From: Terriglobia bacterium
GTDB lineage: Bacteria > Acidobacteriota > Terriglobia > Terriglobales > Acidobacteriaceae
Reading direction: 5' to 3'
Assembly: GCA_020073665.1 (NCBI GenBank)
Contig: JAIQEU010000010.1
Location: 1 to 64,000 of the forward strand
Length of the DNA stretch: 64,000 nt
The notes beneath the pieces are model-generated. The model saw only the letters and a list, made by a program, of their open reading frames with translations. It searched no databases and had not been told where the DNA came from. Position 1 is the stretch's first letter. Each line of letters starts with the position of its first letter. This document shows positions 1-8,558 of the stretch, in pieces. The position numbers and the translations under genes were made by a program.

Positions 1-254
1 ACGTCGATGCGGCCCTGGCCGGCGCAGTCGAATAGTTCGCGCGCACCATCGGTGAAGAAATTATGTTTGCGGCTTTGCAGCAATGAAACATAAGGCCGCC
101 CTTTGCCGCGTTCGCGCACGAGCAGCGCCGCGGTTGCCGGGATTGGTGATGCGTTGCCGACAGCCACGTGGCGTACGTCACCGATCAGACGCGCAATCAC
201 GTCGGCGAGCAACTCCTCGTCGCGGAAGGTTCGTTCACGCGGCGCGGCGTTCAT
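1..254 (-). CDS. CoA-transferase family subunit B-like protein, 3' end beyond the window
   Basis: The reverse strand reads an open frame from an ATG at 254 to the window edge without a stop, about 84 residues. The N-terminus has the beta-subunit look of family I CoA transferases, with a VGNASPIPATAALL stretch near residues 35-48 followed by a LLQSRKHNFFTDG stretch. Its start overlaps the end of the subunit A-like gene by 20 bases, a usual sign of co-translation. Such A/B pairs move CoA between acyl groups or, in the IpdAB relatives, hydrolyse a ring in steroid breakdown; the substrate here cannot be told. The gene lies in the left block that looks foreign to the rest of the window. Confidence 0.75.
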   Translation of the reverse strand, partial: MNAAPRERTFRDEELLADVIARLIGDVRHVAVGNASPIPATAALLVRERGKGRPYVSLLQSRKHNFFTDGARELFDCAGQGRID

Positions 255-1101
255 ACACGTACCGTTCCAGATAATCGGCGAAGCCTTCCGTCGTTGCCGC
301 CATGCGGGCGTATTCGGCAAGATGATCCGAATCGGCGACATAGAAGTCCGGTAATCCCAGGGGCCATGCGCCGCGCTCGGCCAGCGCGATGCTCTCGATG
401 TAGAAGCCCGGCAGCGTGCCGGCGGCAAGCGTCGGGTCGTCCAACAGGTTGCCCTCGTAAATTTTTTCGACCGTTGCGATGGTCTTGTCTGCGGCGTGCG
501 CCATGGTGGCCAGTTCGCGTTGCTGCCCGATCCAGAGGTTGCCGAATTGGTCTGCCATCGGCGCGTGGATCAGCGCCACGTCCGGCTTGATCGCCGGCAG
601 CAGCACAATTGGATCGGCGTTGCCAAACGGGCTGTCGATCACTTTCCAGTCGTTTCGATATTTCAGGACATCCGAACCAATGAGTCCACGCAGCGGCATA
701 AATGGCACGCCCTTTTCGGACGCCTGTAACGCCGCATGCAGCGCCGGACAGGTGGCATCTTTCATTTTGATCGCGCCCGATATGATCGCAGCGGCGAAAC
801 GCGGCGCCGGGCCAAACTCGCCGAGACTGACCGCGCTCGTCTCCAATGTCTCGACAGAGCCAGTGCCGATCAGAAGGTCGGCCTGCATGCTCGAGGTCGG
901 TAGCGCCACAAGATGCAATCGCTTCACCCCGCGCCTAATAAGTGCGCGGGTCGCCGCCATCGGCACGCCGGAAACTTCACGCGGCACCACCAACATACAG
1001 CCGTCGACAATCGGCGCGATTGCATCGTCGATTGATTTCGCCAGCTGAAACATCGTTGCCTGCACGATTGCGCGGTGTTGCGCCGTCACCACTTTTCCCA
1101 T
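235..1101 (-). CDS. CoA-transferase family subunit A-like protein
   Basis: A 288-residue protein resembling the alpha subunit of glutaconate/3-oxoacid type CoA transferases (GctA/IpdA group). Visible features are a glycine-rich N-terminal segment (IVDGCMLVVPREVSG), an ALIRRGVKRLHLVALPTSSMQADLLIGTG segment split here as ALIRRGVKRLHLV and QADLLIGTG, and the ALIHAPMADQFGNLWIG stretch typical of the family. The frame stays open to 1326, which would run into the opposite-strand folate gene. I chose the ATG at 1101 because it leaves a 43-base divergent promoter space; an ATG at 1053 is also possible. It pairs with the subunit B-like gene downstream. The physiological substrate is unknown. Confidence 0.75.
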   Translation of the reverse strand: MGKVVTAQHRAIVQATMFQLAKSIDDAIAPIVDGCMLVVPREVSGVPMAATRALIRRGVKRLHLVALPTSSMQADLLIGTGSVETLETSAVSLGEFGPAPRFAAAIISGAIKMKDATCPALHAALQASEKGVPFMPLRGLIGSDVLKYRNDWKVIDSPFGNADPIVLLPAIKPDVALIHAPMADQFGNLWIGQQRELATMAHAADKTIATVEKIYEGNLLDDPTLAAGTLPGFYIESIALAERGAWPLGLPDFYVADSDHLAEYARMAATTEGFADYLERYVYERRAA

Positions 1102-1144
1102 TGTTGCCCTTGCAACGTCCACTGGATTTTGCGACGTGGGATAG

Positions 1145-2062
1145 ATGCCAGCGACCCTGCAAGAGAAGTTGCGCGCGAGCCGTTTCGTTATTACTGCGGA
1201 AGTAACGCCGCCGGTGTCGGCCGACCGCGCTGAACTATTGGCAAAAGCGCGGCCGCTCAAGGGCCTCGCCGATGCCGTCAATATTACCGATGGTGCCGGC
1301 GCGCGGCCACATCTCGGTGCCGTCACTGCCGCCGCTATGCTCGTGGAGCAGGGGATCGAACCCGTTCTTCAACTCACCTGCCGTGATCGCAATCGTATTG
1401 CATTGCAGAGCGACCTGTTGAGCGCGGCAGCCTCGGGCGTGCGCAACCTGCTGATGCTCCGCGGCGACGATCCGAGTGCAGGTGACCAGCCGGATGCTAT
1501 GCCGGTGTTTGATCTTGATCCGCGCTCGCTGCTCGATACTGCACGGCGGCTGCGCGACACCGGGGAGTTACCCACCGGTCGAAAGATCACAGGCCGTGCC
1601 GATTTCTTCCTCGGGAGCGCCGACAATCCAATTGATCCGACGCCCGGTTGGCGGCCGACCGGCCTGTTAGCCAAGCTCGACGCCGGCGCGCAATTCGTGC
1701 AGACGCAATTCTGTATGGACGCCGGCCTCGTGCGCCGCTACATGGCGCGGCTCGCCGAGCATGGTGTGACCGACAAACTCTCGGTCTTGATCGGCATTGT
1801 GCCGCTGCGCTCAGCCAAATCGGCGCGCTGGATCAAAGAAAAGCTGTTCGGAGCAGTCATCCCTGACGCGCTTATTCACCGCATGGAACGCGCGAGCGAT
1901 CCGGCAGCAGAGGGCCGCCTCATCTGCATTGAAATGGTGCATGAATTGGTGGAGGTACCGCATGTGGCCGGCGTCCATATCATGGCGCCGGGTAACGATG
2001 CTGTTGTGCCCGATATCATCAAGGCGGCGCGAGACAGTATCTCCCGTCTCGAGCCTGCCTGA
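1145..2062 (+). CDS. Methylenetetrahydrofolate reductase-like protein
   Basis: A 305-residue protein of the MTHFR TIM-barrel family, which reduces 5,10-methylenetetrahydrofolate with FAD. Family signs are VITAEVTPP near the start, the LTCRDRNRIALQSDL segment near residues 78-92, LMLRGDDP near 103-110 and FVQTQFCMD around 185. The length matches the bacterial MetF family (about 290-310). It diverges from the CoA-transferase pair, from which it is separated by 43 bases. That neighbourhood suggests a catabolic rather than methionine role, for example the folate-dependent demethylation pathways of proteobacteria, but this is inference. It lies within the probably alphaproteobacterial left block. 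Confidence 0.8.
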   Translation: MPATLQEKLRASRFVITAEVTPPVSADRAELLAKARPLKGLADAVNITDGAGARPHLGAVTAAAMLVEQGIEPVLQLTCRDRNRIALQSDLLSAAASGVRNLLMLRGDDPSAGDQPDAMPVFDLDPRSLLDTARRLRDTGELPTGRKITGRADFFLGSADNPIDPTPGWRPTGLLAKLDAGAQFVQTQFCMDAGLVRRYMARLAEHGVTDKLSVLIGIVPLRSAKSARWIKEKLFGAVIPDALIHRMERASDPAAEGRLICIEMVHELVEVPHVAGVHIMAPGNDAVVPDIIKAARDSISRLEPA

Positions 2063-2065
2063 TGG

Positions 2066-3814
2066 TCAGCTCAGCGCCGATTTCACCCGATCCGGTGAAA
2101 ATGGTACGCGGCGGATGCGCACGCCGGTCGCGTCGAAGATGGCGTTGGCGATCGCCGCCGCCACCGGGCGGATCGACGGTTCGCCGGCGCCGGTCGGCGG
2201 CAGCTCGGGGTGATTGATCAGTACCACGTTCACCTCGGCCGGCGTCTCGGTGATGTCGAGGATCGGGTAGGTCAGCCAATCCACGCTGGTCACGGTCTTG
2301 CGATCGAAGGTCACTTCCTCCCACAGCGTGCGGCTCACACCCTGGACGATGTTGCCCTCGATGCATTTTACGAGCCCGTCGGGATTGATGATCTGTCCGC
2401 AATCGTGCGCCACCGTGAACTTGCGCGCGAAGATTTTGCCCGTCGAGCGGTCGATATCGACCTCGGCAACGATCGCAACGCGCGTGCCGTTGCGCTGCGC
2501 GTAGGCGATGCCGCGGCCCGAGACCTTGTTACCGCTCTGATCGCGGCGCGGCGAGGTCCGCGTCTCCCATTTCGCGGCATCCGCCGCTGCCTTGATGACC
2601 GCAACGTCGCGCGGCTCCTTGATGTGACGCAGCCGAAATTCGATCGGATCTGCGTTCACCGCGGCCGCCACTTCGTCGATGAAGGATTCGCTGGCGAAGT
2701 GGATCTGCGGGCCGACCGGATCGCGCAAATGCGCACTTCGCAATGGCGACGAGCGGTCGAGCAACGGCGGGATGGTTTCCCAGGCGAGTCGCTTGTTGTC
2801 GAAAGCGTATGACTCTGCAGGGACGCCGAAACCGTCGCCTGATTTCAGCGCAACGCCGAGGGTCTGTCCGGCCAGCGTGTCATGCGGCTTGCCGCCGTTG
2901 GTGTTCACATCCACCCGCGAGAAGCCCTTGCTGGTGAATTCGTATCCGACGACCTTGCCTTGAGCGTCGATCGCTGCCCGCGCTTTGTGGATCGAAGCGG
3001 GGCCTTTTGGATCCCAGCCGGTGCCTTGTTCGCGCATGTATTGCAGGCGCACGGGCTTGCCGACCGCCTTCGCCAGCACGGCCGCGTCCATGGCGCAGTC
3101 GTCGGCATCATTGCGGCCGTAAGAGCCAGGACTCGTTACATGGATCACGTGGACCTTGTCGAGCGGCAGGTCGAGCGTGAGCGCAAGGCCCTCCTGCACG
3201 AAGTGGGATTTCTGCGTTCCGCTCCAGCAGGTCAATTGCCCGTCTTTAATCTCGACCAAAGCACAAGCCGGTCCCATGCTCGCATGCGATTGGAACGGCC
3301 ATTCATACTCTGCCTCGATCACCTTTGCGGCGGTCTTGAAGGCGTCGTCGACGTTCCCGTTTTCCTTCTCGACATTGCGCTTTCGAACATCCGCTTTGCG
3401 AATGTGATCATAGAGAGCAGCCTGTTCGGGGAATGGCGCCTCGGCGGATGACCAATCCACTTTCAGCTTTTGTGCCGCCTGGATTGCGTCCCATTCCTTG
3501 TCGGCGACCACGCCGAGGAAGCCTTTGTCCCAGACCACTTTTGCGCCGGGAATGTCTTTGATGGAACTTTCATCGACCTTCACCGGTACTGTGCCGGCGA
3601 CGGATGGGCGGATCATCCGTCCATGAACCATCCCGGGCACCTTTATGTCGGTCACGAAGTTTTCTTGTGCGAAAACCTTGGGAGCCACGTCCTCGCGCTT
3701 GATCGGCTGGCCGACGATCTTGTGCTCGCTCGGCTTCTTTGGCTGTGCCTTGCCGGGCGCATAAAGAGTGTTGCCGTATTGCTTGTTCCAGTCGAGCTGG
3801 ACATTGACACACAG
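2066..3814 (-). CDS. Xanthine dehydrogenase-family molybdopterin-binding subunit, lacking its N-terminus
   Basis: Large subunit of a molybdenum hydroxylase (xanthine dehydrogenase / isoquinoline 1-oxidoreductase beta type). The sequence is family-like from about 3812 onward: a LDWNKQYGNTLY segment, then KIVGQPIKRED, FVTDIKVPGMVHGRMIRP, and near the C-terminus the GAGEPS loop that carries the catalytic glutamate. In-frame codons upstream of the GTG at 3688 still look like the family up to about 3812 and then turn to unrelated sequence before a stop at 3860-3862. Roughly the first quarter of a normal large subunit is therefore missing. No small iron-sulfur subunit gene is present. It ends 3 bases after the folate gene on the opposite strand. 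Confidence 0.8.
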   Translation of the reverse strand: MCVNVQLDWNKQYGNTLYAPGKAQPKKPSEHKIVGQPIKREDVAPKVFAQENFVTDIKVPGMVHGRMIRPSVAGTVPVKVDESSIKDIPGAKVVWDKGFLGVVADKEWDAIQAAQKLKVDWSSAEAPFPEQAALYDHIRKADVRKRNVEKENGNVDDAFKTAAKVIEAEYEWPFQSHASMGPACALVEIKDGQLTCWSGTQKSHFVQEGLALTLDLPLDKVHVIHVTSPGSYGRNDADDCAMDAAVLAKAVGKPVRLQYMREQGTGWDPKGPASIHKARAAIDAQGKVVGYEFTSKGFSRVDVNTNGGKPHDTLAGQTLGVALKSGDGFGVPAESYAFDNKRLAWETIPPLLDRSSPLRSAHLRDPVGPQIHFASESFIDEVAAAVNADPIEFRLRHIKEPRDVAVIKAAADAAKWETRTSPRRDQSGNKVSGRGIAYAQRNGTRVAIVAEVDIDRSTGKIFARKFTVAHDCGQIINPDGLVKCIEGNIVQGVSRTLWEEVTFDRKTVTSVDWLTYPILDITETPAEVNVVLINHPELPPTGAGEPSIRPVAAAIANAIFDATGVRIRRVPFSPDRVKSALS

Positions 3815-3835
3815 CGCTGCACGGTCAGCACGGAC
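3795..3835. other. Probable chimeric join between two genomes or a recombination breakpoint
   Basis: Reading the minus strand, family-like sequence of an acidobacterial-type membrane protein stops near 3810-3820, and family-like sequence of the molybdenum hydroxylase begins at about 3812. One gene lacks its 3' end and the other lacks its 5' end, with no intergenic sequence between them. The two genes are in different frames, so read-through gives only about 50 unrelated residues before a stop at 3652. I see no insertion sequence, repeat or attachment site at the point. This is the pattern of an assembly chimera; a true deletion or recombination is the alternative. Confidence 0.65.
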
Positions 3836-4224
3836 TGAACCAGCGGATCCTGATCGCCACTAGGACTCGCCGCCGCCACCACCACCGCAACTAGCAGCAT
3901 CACCAATCCCGACCACTTGAACAGCACCGATCCCAAGTCCTTCAGGGTGTGGTAAGGACGGAAGATGTCGAGGAAGATTTCATGGATGACCTTAAAACCC
4001 AAGGCCAGGCTAATGGCAGCGCAAACCCAGTAGACGTAGAAGAAGTGCGGATAACTGCCATACCGATAAACCGGAAACACGATCGAGAAGATCAGGATTT
4101 GGCTGACGACATAGGCGAAAAAGACAGGGAAACTCCGATGCAGTTTGCGCCGGTACATCACCGCGGCGACGATTAGCTGCAGAACCGGATGAGCGATCCA
4201 CAAAGCTAGCTGGAATTGACTCAT
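3810..4224 (-). CDS. Multi-pass membrane protein of unknown function, C-terminus lost at the join
   Basis: The first 140 residues or so form a plausible membrane protein: hydrophobic spans near residues 5-24, 32-52, 62-82 and 106-126, joined by short charged loops (RRKLHRS, DIFRPYHTLKDLG). I recognise this only as a type common in acidobacterial genomes and assign no function. After the sequence VLTVQRCV the frame continues for about 50 low-complexity residues rich in Ser and Arg, which are an out-of-frame reading of the neighbouring molybdenum hydroxylase. The natural C-terminus is therefore absent. The start at 4224 is an ATG; no strong ribosome-binding site is obvious. Confidence 0.6.
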
Positions 4225-4472
4225 TTATCCTGCCCTATCTCCCTCTTTGCCCCGCGGCGGCCTACACCTACACCGATGGCGGAGTACTTCTCATGAAACC
4301 TTAGCAGGTTTATCCAAGTGGTCAATGAACCAAGGTAACCAGCCGTAACCATTACCGAGGTTACTAGGTAAGTAGCTGTGGCCAAAGAAGATTGGCTAGC
4401 GCATCGTCCGGGGAAACGTGCACTCGAGGGGAAGCACTGGTTACTAGCGTGTTAGGCCAAGCGCTGGCCGGC

Positions 4473-4904
4473 TCACATTTCCGGGGGTGCCTGGATGTAG
4501 GCCCGCATCATCCGGACTTCATGATCCTTCTCATTCAGGTCGTGCAGCATCAGGTCGCGCAGCGACACCAGGCCGAGGAGTTGTTGGCCCTCACACACCG
4601 GCAAATGGCGAAACCCGTGCCGCCGCATCAGGATCATGCAGGTTTGCGGATCCTCCTGCGGGCTCACCGTCAGCGGGTCTTCAGTCATCACTTCGAAAAC
4701 CCTGGTCAGACGCGGGTCCCGGCCCTCGACCACCACGTGCTTCATCAGGTCACGCTCAGAAAAGATGCCAACCAGGAGGCCGTCGCGGAGCACGGGAACC
4801 GCGCCGATGTTGCGTTCCACCATGGCCTGGGCCACGTCGAGGACCATCTGATCGGCGTCCACGTGATAGGTGTTCTGGTTTCTGATCAGCTCGTAGACCG
4901 ACAT
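4473..4904 (-). CDS. Two-CBS-domain protein
   Basis: A 143-residue protein made of a tandem pair of CBS domains (about residues 6-60 and 75-130), the module that binds adenosine nucleotides and regulates partner proteins. Typical lines are MVERNIGAVPVL, GIFSERDLMKHVV, VMTEDPLTVSP and GFRHLPVCEGQQLLGLVS. I chose the ATG at 4904 over the upstream start at 4940 because a GGGGGGTGG stretch lies just before it. It stands alone between two gaps of about 160-250 bases, so no partner is indicated. The 249 bases between it and the truncated membrane gene hold no recognisable feature. Confidence 0.85.
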   Translation of the reverse strand: MSVYELIRNQNTYHVDADQMVLDVAQAMVERNIGAVPVLRDGLLVGIFSERDLMKHVVVEGRDPRLTRVFEVMTEDPLTVSPQEDPQTCMILMRRHGFRHLPVCEGQQLLGLVSLRDLMLHDLNEKDHEVRMMRAYIQAPPEM

Positions 4905-5030
4905 TTGCCACCCCCCGGGTCCTGATATTCCCCGCCCCAACCCAGCAAAGGCGAACGTGCGCGCGAGTATATGACGAAACCCGACGCGGGAAAAGGGCGA
5001 ATCTGCGCCCCAGGCTTCGAAGCCGTCTGG

Positions 5031-5048
5031 CTGCCGACTTATCGGCAG
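5031..5048. terminator. Short perfect hairpin downstream of the DUF58 gene
   Basis: A 7-bp perfect stem (CTGCCGA / TCGGCAG) with a 4-base loop lies 20 bases past the stop of the DUF58 gene. There is no U-run on the minus strand, so it is at best a weak or factor-dependent terminator or an mRNA 3'-end stabiliser. Confidence 0.3.
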
Positions 5049-5067
5049 TCCAGGAAGACCTGCTATG

Positions 5068-6504
5068 TCACCCGCGGCTGCCGATGAATATGAAGTAGGA
5101 GCAGGCCCATAGGGCGGTGGGAATCGTGCCCCGCGGGCGGGTGGTGAGAATGACGTTGTAGTCGTCGGAAATCCTGAGGTTGTCTACCACCGAGGGCAAA
5201 GCCTGCGGCTCGATGGTCGCGAGGAAAGCCAGGAACTGGTATACATCGGAGCCGCCCTGGTACCCCTGGGCGACGAACGAAACCTCGGTATCCTCACCGG
5301 CAAAGTGCCAGCCCAGTGAAGCTGCCAGCGCTACCGCGTTCTCGTAGGACTTCACCGACACCGCGGCCGGTTCCGGATTGTCAAAGACGATGCGCAGCTT
5401 GCGTTCATCCTCACGGCTGAATTCTCGAACCTTCAGCGAACCCGACTTGGCGGTGGCTTTCCAGTCGACGTGGCGCGCCGAATCCTCGGGCATGTATTCG
5501 CGGATGCGATACAAGTCATAGCCCCGCCCGCGGGCGAAGGTCTCAAATTCGCCGGTGATCATGGGCAAGACTTCGAAGAATTCATCCGGTGGCTCGACCG
5601 GAGGATAGACGATGACCTCTCGCGCCAAGGCGATGCTCCGGGTTTTGGTCAGGAAGGCAAAGGGAAAACGAGTGGCGAGTCCGAATGTGTCCTGGTGGTA
5701 GCGGCCGCGCCGTTCAAAACTGAGTGCCAGGTCGGCCATGATCTCGGCGCCCGCCGGAAGGTAGGGGAAGTAGGAGGAGCCCTCGAAGATGTCGGGCGTG
5801 GCCGGCTTTTCCTCCACCCGGCGCAGTTGACGATCGGGCAACCGGATCCACTGCTTCTCGGGCGGACGCCCCACGGGAAACCCGAAGGTGGTGGGCAGCC
5901 AGCGCCAGTGCGCGGCCGGTTTCTGCTTCTTGAGCGAGCGCACGTTAATGGAGAACGCCGGCAGCCAGCGGCGCGGATTATGCACCACGATTCTGCCCAG
6001 CATCGTCCTGCCCGCAAAGATATGCTCGGGCAGGCGGACGTCGAGTTCCAGGTCTCGCAGATTTACCGCTGAGACCACCCCGGAAACCAGAATCGCCGCC
6101 AGCAGGGCGGCCACCACAATGTAAAGCAGGTTGTTTCCGGTGTTGAGGGCCGCAACGCCAATCAGCAGAACCACCACCACGTAGATGATCCCCACGCGGG
6201 TGACGTCATAGTCGAAAGCATCGCGAATGCGCGCTGCCGCCACCCGGCGCGCCAAGTAGGGCACGGTGGTCAGCCCCACGATGGTAGCCAGGATGAGCGC
6301 GGCCGAAGCCAGGATGAGCGTGGCCCACAAATTTCCCGACTCGCGCGAGACGGTAGAAAAAAGCGCCGCGCCGAACGCCAGCACCAGCCCCGCGAGGGCC
6401 AGCACGAAGCGCAGCCACACCTCCGGGATGTTGATGTGCAGAAGGCGGGCGAGGGAGCGTTCGCCAGCGACTTTCCGTCCGGTAGGTTTGGTGGATGCTG
6501 GCAT
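5068..6504 (-). CDS. DUF58 domain membrane protein
   Basis: A 478-residue protein with two N-terminal membrane hairpins (spans near residues 29-51, 57-78, 103-122 and 124-145) and a C-terminal DUF58 domain. The DUF58 signature RIREYMPEDSARHVDWKATA is present, with RSGSLKVREF-like sequence (SGSLKVREFSRED) after it. DUF58 proteins usually sit beside a MoxR ATPase and von Willebrand factor A genes and are thought to help assemble complexes; no MoxR gene is present here. A TTG start at 6555 would overlap the upstream gene's stop, but the ATG at 6504 gives a more normal N-terminus. It is the last gene of a three-gene minus-strand run with the PGPGW and DedA genes. Confidence 0.85.
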   Translation of the reverse strand: MPASTKPTGRKVAGERSLARLLHINIPEVWLRFVLALAGLVLAFGAALFSTVSRESGNLWATLILASAALILATIVGLTTVPYLARRVAAARIRDAFDYDVTRVGIIYVVVVLLIGVAALNTGNNLLYIVVAALLAAILVSGVVSAVNLRDLELDVRLPEHIFAGRTMLGRIVVHNPRRWLPAFSINVRSLKKQKPAAHWRWLPTTFGFPVGRPPEKQWIRLPDRQLRRVEEKPATPDIFEGSSYFPYLPAGAEIMADLALSFERRGRYHQDTFGLATRFPFAFLTKTRSIALAREVIVYPPVEPPDEFFEVLPMITGEFETFARGRGYDLYRIREYMPEDSARHVDWKATAKSGSLKVREFSREDERKLRIVFDNPEPAAVSVKSYENAVALAASLGWHFAGEDTEVSFVAQGYQGGSDVYQFLAFLATIEPQALPSVVDNLRISDDYNVILTTRPRGTIPTALWACSYFIFIGSRG

Positions 6505-6551
6505 GCGTGAGCTTCGCTTGGCTTCGAGAGTAGCACCGGGGAGAGGGGGCT

Positions 6552-6821
6552 TCAATCGGGCCGGCGTTGGCGAGAAAGGCGCCGCAGCCAGCCTGCCGCT
6601 TTCACTGCGGCCTGATCGGCGGTCTGGCCCAGTTTCGGAAAGCGCGCGCGCAACCGGCCCATCAGGCGATGCGCCCAGACGTACTCAGACGAAAGAACGA
6701 TCAGGCCGATCAGAAGAAAGAGCACCCCCTGCAGAACGGGCAGGAACAGGCCCGCGACTCCCAGCAGGATGAAAGCCCAGCCGACAATCAGAACCAGGAT
6801 CCGCTTGGCGTGACGGTTCAT
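6552..6821 (-). CDS. Small PGPGW/DUF454-like membrane protein
   Basis: An 89-residue protein with two adjacent hydrophobic segments (about residues 8-25 and 29-46) around the sequence GLFLPVLQGVLFLLIGL, followed by a basic amphipathic tail rich in Arg. This matches the small PGPGW-type transmembrane family of unknown function. It lies 33 bases after the DedA gene and just before the DUF58 gene, so all three are probably co-transcribed. Function unknown. Confidence 0.75.
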   Translation of the reverse strand: MNRHAKRILVLIVGWAFILLGVAGLFLPVLQGVLFLLIGLIVLSSEYVWAHRLMGRLRARFPKLGQTADQAAVKAAGWLRRLSRQRRPD

Positions 6822-6854
6822 CGGTTCTAACTAAGCTATCACCTAGGTCACGAG

Positions 6855-7472
6855 CTAGCGATGATTGGTGCTGCTGTTGTTTCGGCGTCGCCGCCACCAA
6901 ACCACGACCAGCACCGCAGCTCCGATGAGCATGGTGATGTTCACGCTTCGGACAACTCCCACCACTTCCTCCCAATGGTGTCCGAAGAAGTATCCGGCCG
7001 CGGAAATCACGGTCACCCAGAGGGCGGCGCCCAGGAAGTTAAAGACCACGAACTTGCGCCAGTGCATACGCAACACGCCAGCGAGCGGGCCGGCAATCAC
7101 GCGCATGCCGGCGATGAAGCGGGCGACGAAAATGGTGGCGGCTCCATAACGCGCAAACAGTTCCTCGCCGCGGGCTATCGCCTCCGGCTTGACCAGAAGA
7201 CGTTTGCGATAGTGGTCGAGCAATGGCCGCCCGCCGTAGTGGCCGATGAGGAAGCCGAGGTTGTCGCCGAGGCTGGCGGCGCAGATTCCGATCAGGATGA
7301 TGTACGGCAATTGCAGGCGATGCTCGGAGAAGGCCAGGAAACTGGCCAGCAGCAGGACGGTCTCGCCGGGCACCGGCAGCCCAGCGTTTTCGAGCAGCAG
7401 GGTGGCGGCAACCGCCCAGTAGCCATAAGACGCAAGATACCCGCGGAGCAGATCGAAGATGTGCTGGGCCAT
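6855..7472 (-). CDS. DedA family membrane protein
   Basis: A 205-residue polytopic inner-membrane protein of the DedA (SNARE-associated/VTT) family, some of which are now known to flip phospholipids or undecaprenyl phosphate across the membrane. Diagnostic lines are ENAGLPVPGETVLLLASFLA (residues 28-47), the GDNLGFLIGHYGG segment, FARYGAATIFVARFIAGMR and PLAGVLRMHWRKFVVFNFLGA. The conserved acidic residue of the ENAGLPVPGE loop and the arginine in RFIAGMR are both present. It starts the DedA-PGPGW-DUF58 run. Specific substrate unknown. Confidence 0.9.
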   Translation of the reverse strand: MAQHIFDLLRGYLASYGYWAVAATLLLENAGLPVPGETVLLLASFLAFSEHRLQLPYIILIGICAASLGDNLGFLIGHYGGRPLLDHYRKRLLVKPEAIARGEELFARYGAATIFVARFIAGMRVIAGPLAGVLRMHWRKFVVFNFLGAALWVTVISAAGYFFGHHWEEVVGVVRSVNITMLIGAAVLVVVWWRRRRNNSSTNHR

Positions 7473-7607
7473 GAAAAGGGATCAGGGCATCAGAATCGCC
7501 CGCGATTGAGGTTACCAGATGACCGGCAGTGAAACCTTAGACCACTGGCATGACCTGGGAGAACACGTGGCAATCGCGGGGTTCAGCCGTCTGCCAAGCC
7601 GAGCACT

Positions 7608-8504
7608 TCACCCGGTGGCCGCAGCGCTGGCCAGGTACTCGCCTACTACCCTATTGAGTTCCTCTGGCACTTCTTCGTACGGCAGGTGCCCCACACCCTC
7701 AAACATCACCACCCGGCAATCCTTGAAGCGCTGGCGCAATGGCGTGACCGAAGCGGGATCCACAGCCACATCCTTGTCGCCCCATACCAGGAGGGTGGGG
7801 ACATCCGCGATCTGGGGGAGCAGTGACTTCAACTCTTCGAGGTCCCGGTTCCACGAACGCAGTACGCCAAGGGGATGGTCGAACGAACCCGTGGCGGCGA
7901 AGGGCGCCCAGTAGCCGGCGAGTGTGCCCGGACGGATGCGCGTGGGATCGCCGTAGAGGCGGCGAAGAAACATTCCGCGCACGGCCTCCAGGTGTGCCGC
8001 GACCGGAACCAGGGCCGAGATCCCGCGGCTTGTCAGCAGCGGGGCGAGACTCTTCCCGTGCCGCGACCAGGGGTTCACCGGAGCTACCAGGATCAACCGT
8101 CGAAACCGTTGCGGGGCAAAGGCTGTTGCCATCATCGCGACTGCGCCGCCGTGCGAGGTCCCCAGCAGGTCACAGGCGGGCAGGCCCACTTCGTCGAGAA
8201 ACTGCAGCAGACGTTCGGCGTTTCCCTTCAAACTGTAATCGGCTCCGACTGACCGATCGGAGTAGCCGGTCCCGAGCATGTCCACGGCGTAGACGGTGGC
8301 CTGCTGCGACCAGGCCGGCATGGCGAAACGCCAGGAGAACGAGTACCCCAGCAATCCGTGCACCAGCACGAGCGGGGGGCCGGAACCGCTGCGCAGGTAA
8401 CGCATGCGGCCGCCGTCGACCTGGGCCCAGGATTCCTGGACCGAATTTGCGGGATGTACGTCGAGCTCTCTGGCTTCCACGTGGTTTCTTTGCGGCTCAG
8501 ACAA
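7608..8504 (-). CDS. Alpha/beta-fold hydrolase
   Basis: A 298-residue alpha/beta hydrolase. The oxyanion segment LVLVHGLLGYSFSW lies at residues 45-58, the nucleophile elbow GTSHGG carries Ser117, the acid is Asp243 or Asp245 in WGDKDVAVD, and the base is His273 in GVGHLPYEE. All catalytic parts are intact. A cap domain sits between about residues 145 and 225. There is no signal peptide, so it is cytoplasmic. Substrate cannot be deduced; the closest families are epoxide hydrolase, C-C bond hydrolase and esterase-like proteins. It is transcribed in the same direction as argD but separated by 101 bases that include a hairpin. Confidence 0.88.
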   Translation of the reverse strand: MSEPQRNHVEARELDVHPANSVQESWAQVDGGRMRYLRSGSGPPLVLVHGLLGYSFSWRFAMPAWSQQATVYAVDMLGTGYSDRSVGADYSLKGNAERLLQFLDEVGLPACDLLGTSHGGAVAMMATAFAPQRFRRLILVAPVNPWSRHGKSLAPLLTSRGISALVPVAAHLEAVRGMFLRRLYGDPTRIRPGTLAGYWAPFAATGSFDHPLGVLRSWNRDLEELKSLLPQIADVPTLLVWGDKDVAVDPASVTPLRQRFKDCRVVMFEGVGHLPYEEVPEELNRVVGEYLASAAATG

Positions 8505-8558
8505 CTTTTCGATTGCGGCAAGACTCTATCTAAGTGATATCGCGTAAATCGCTTCTCA

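Noticed and set aside
3652-3809. C-terminal tail of the truncated membrane protein as real coding sequence
   Set aside because: These residues are the out-of-frame reading of the adjoining molybdenum hydroxylase and are low-complexity Ser/Arg.
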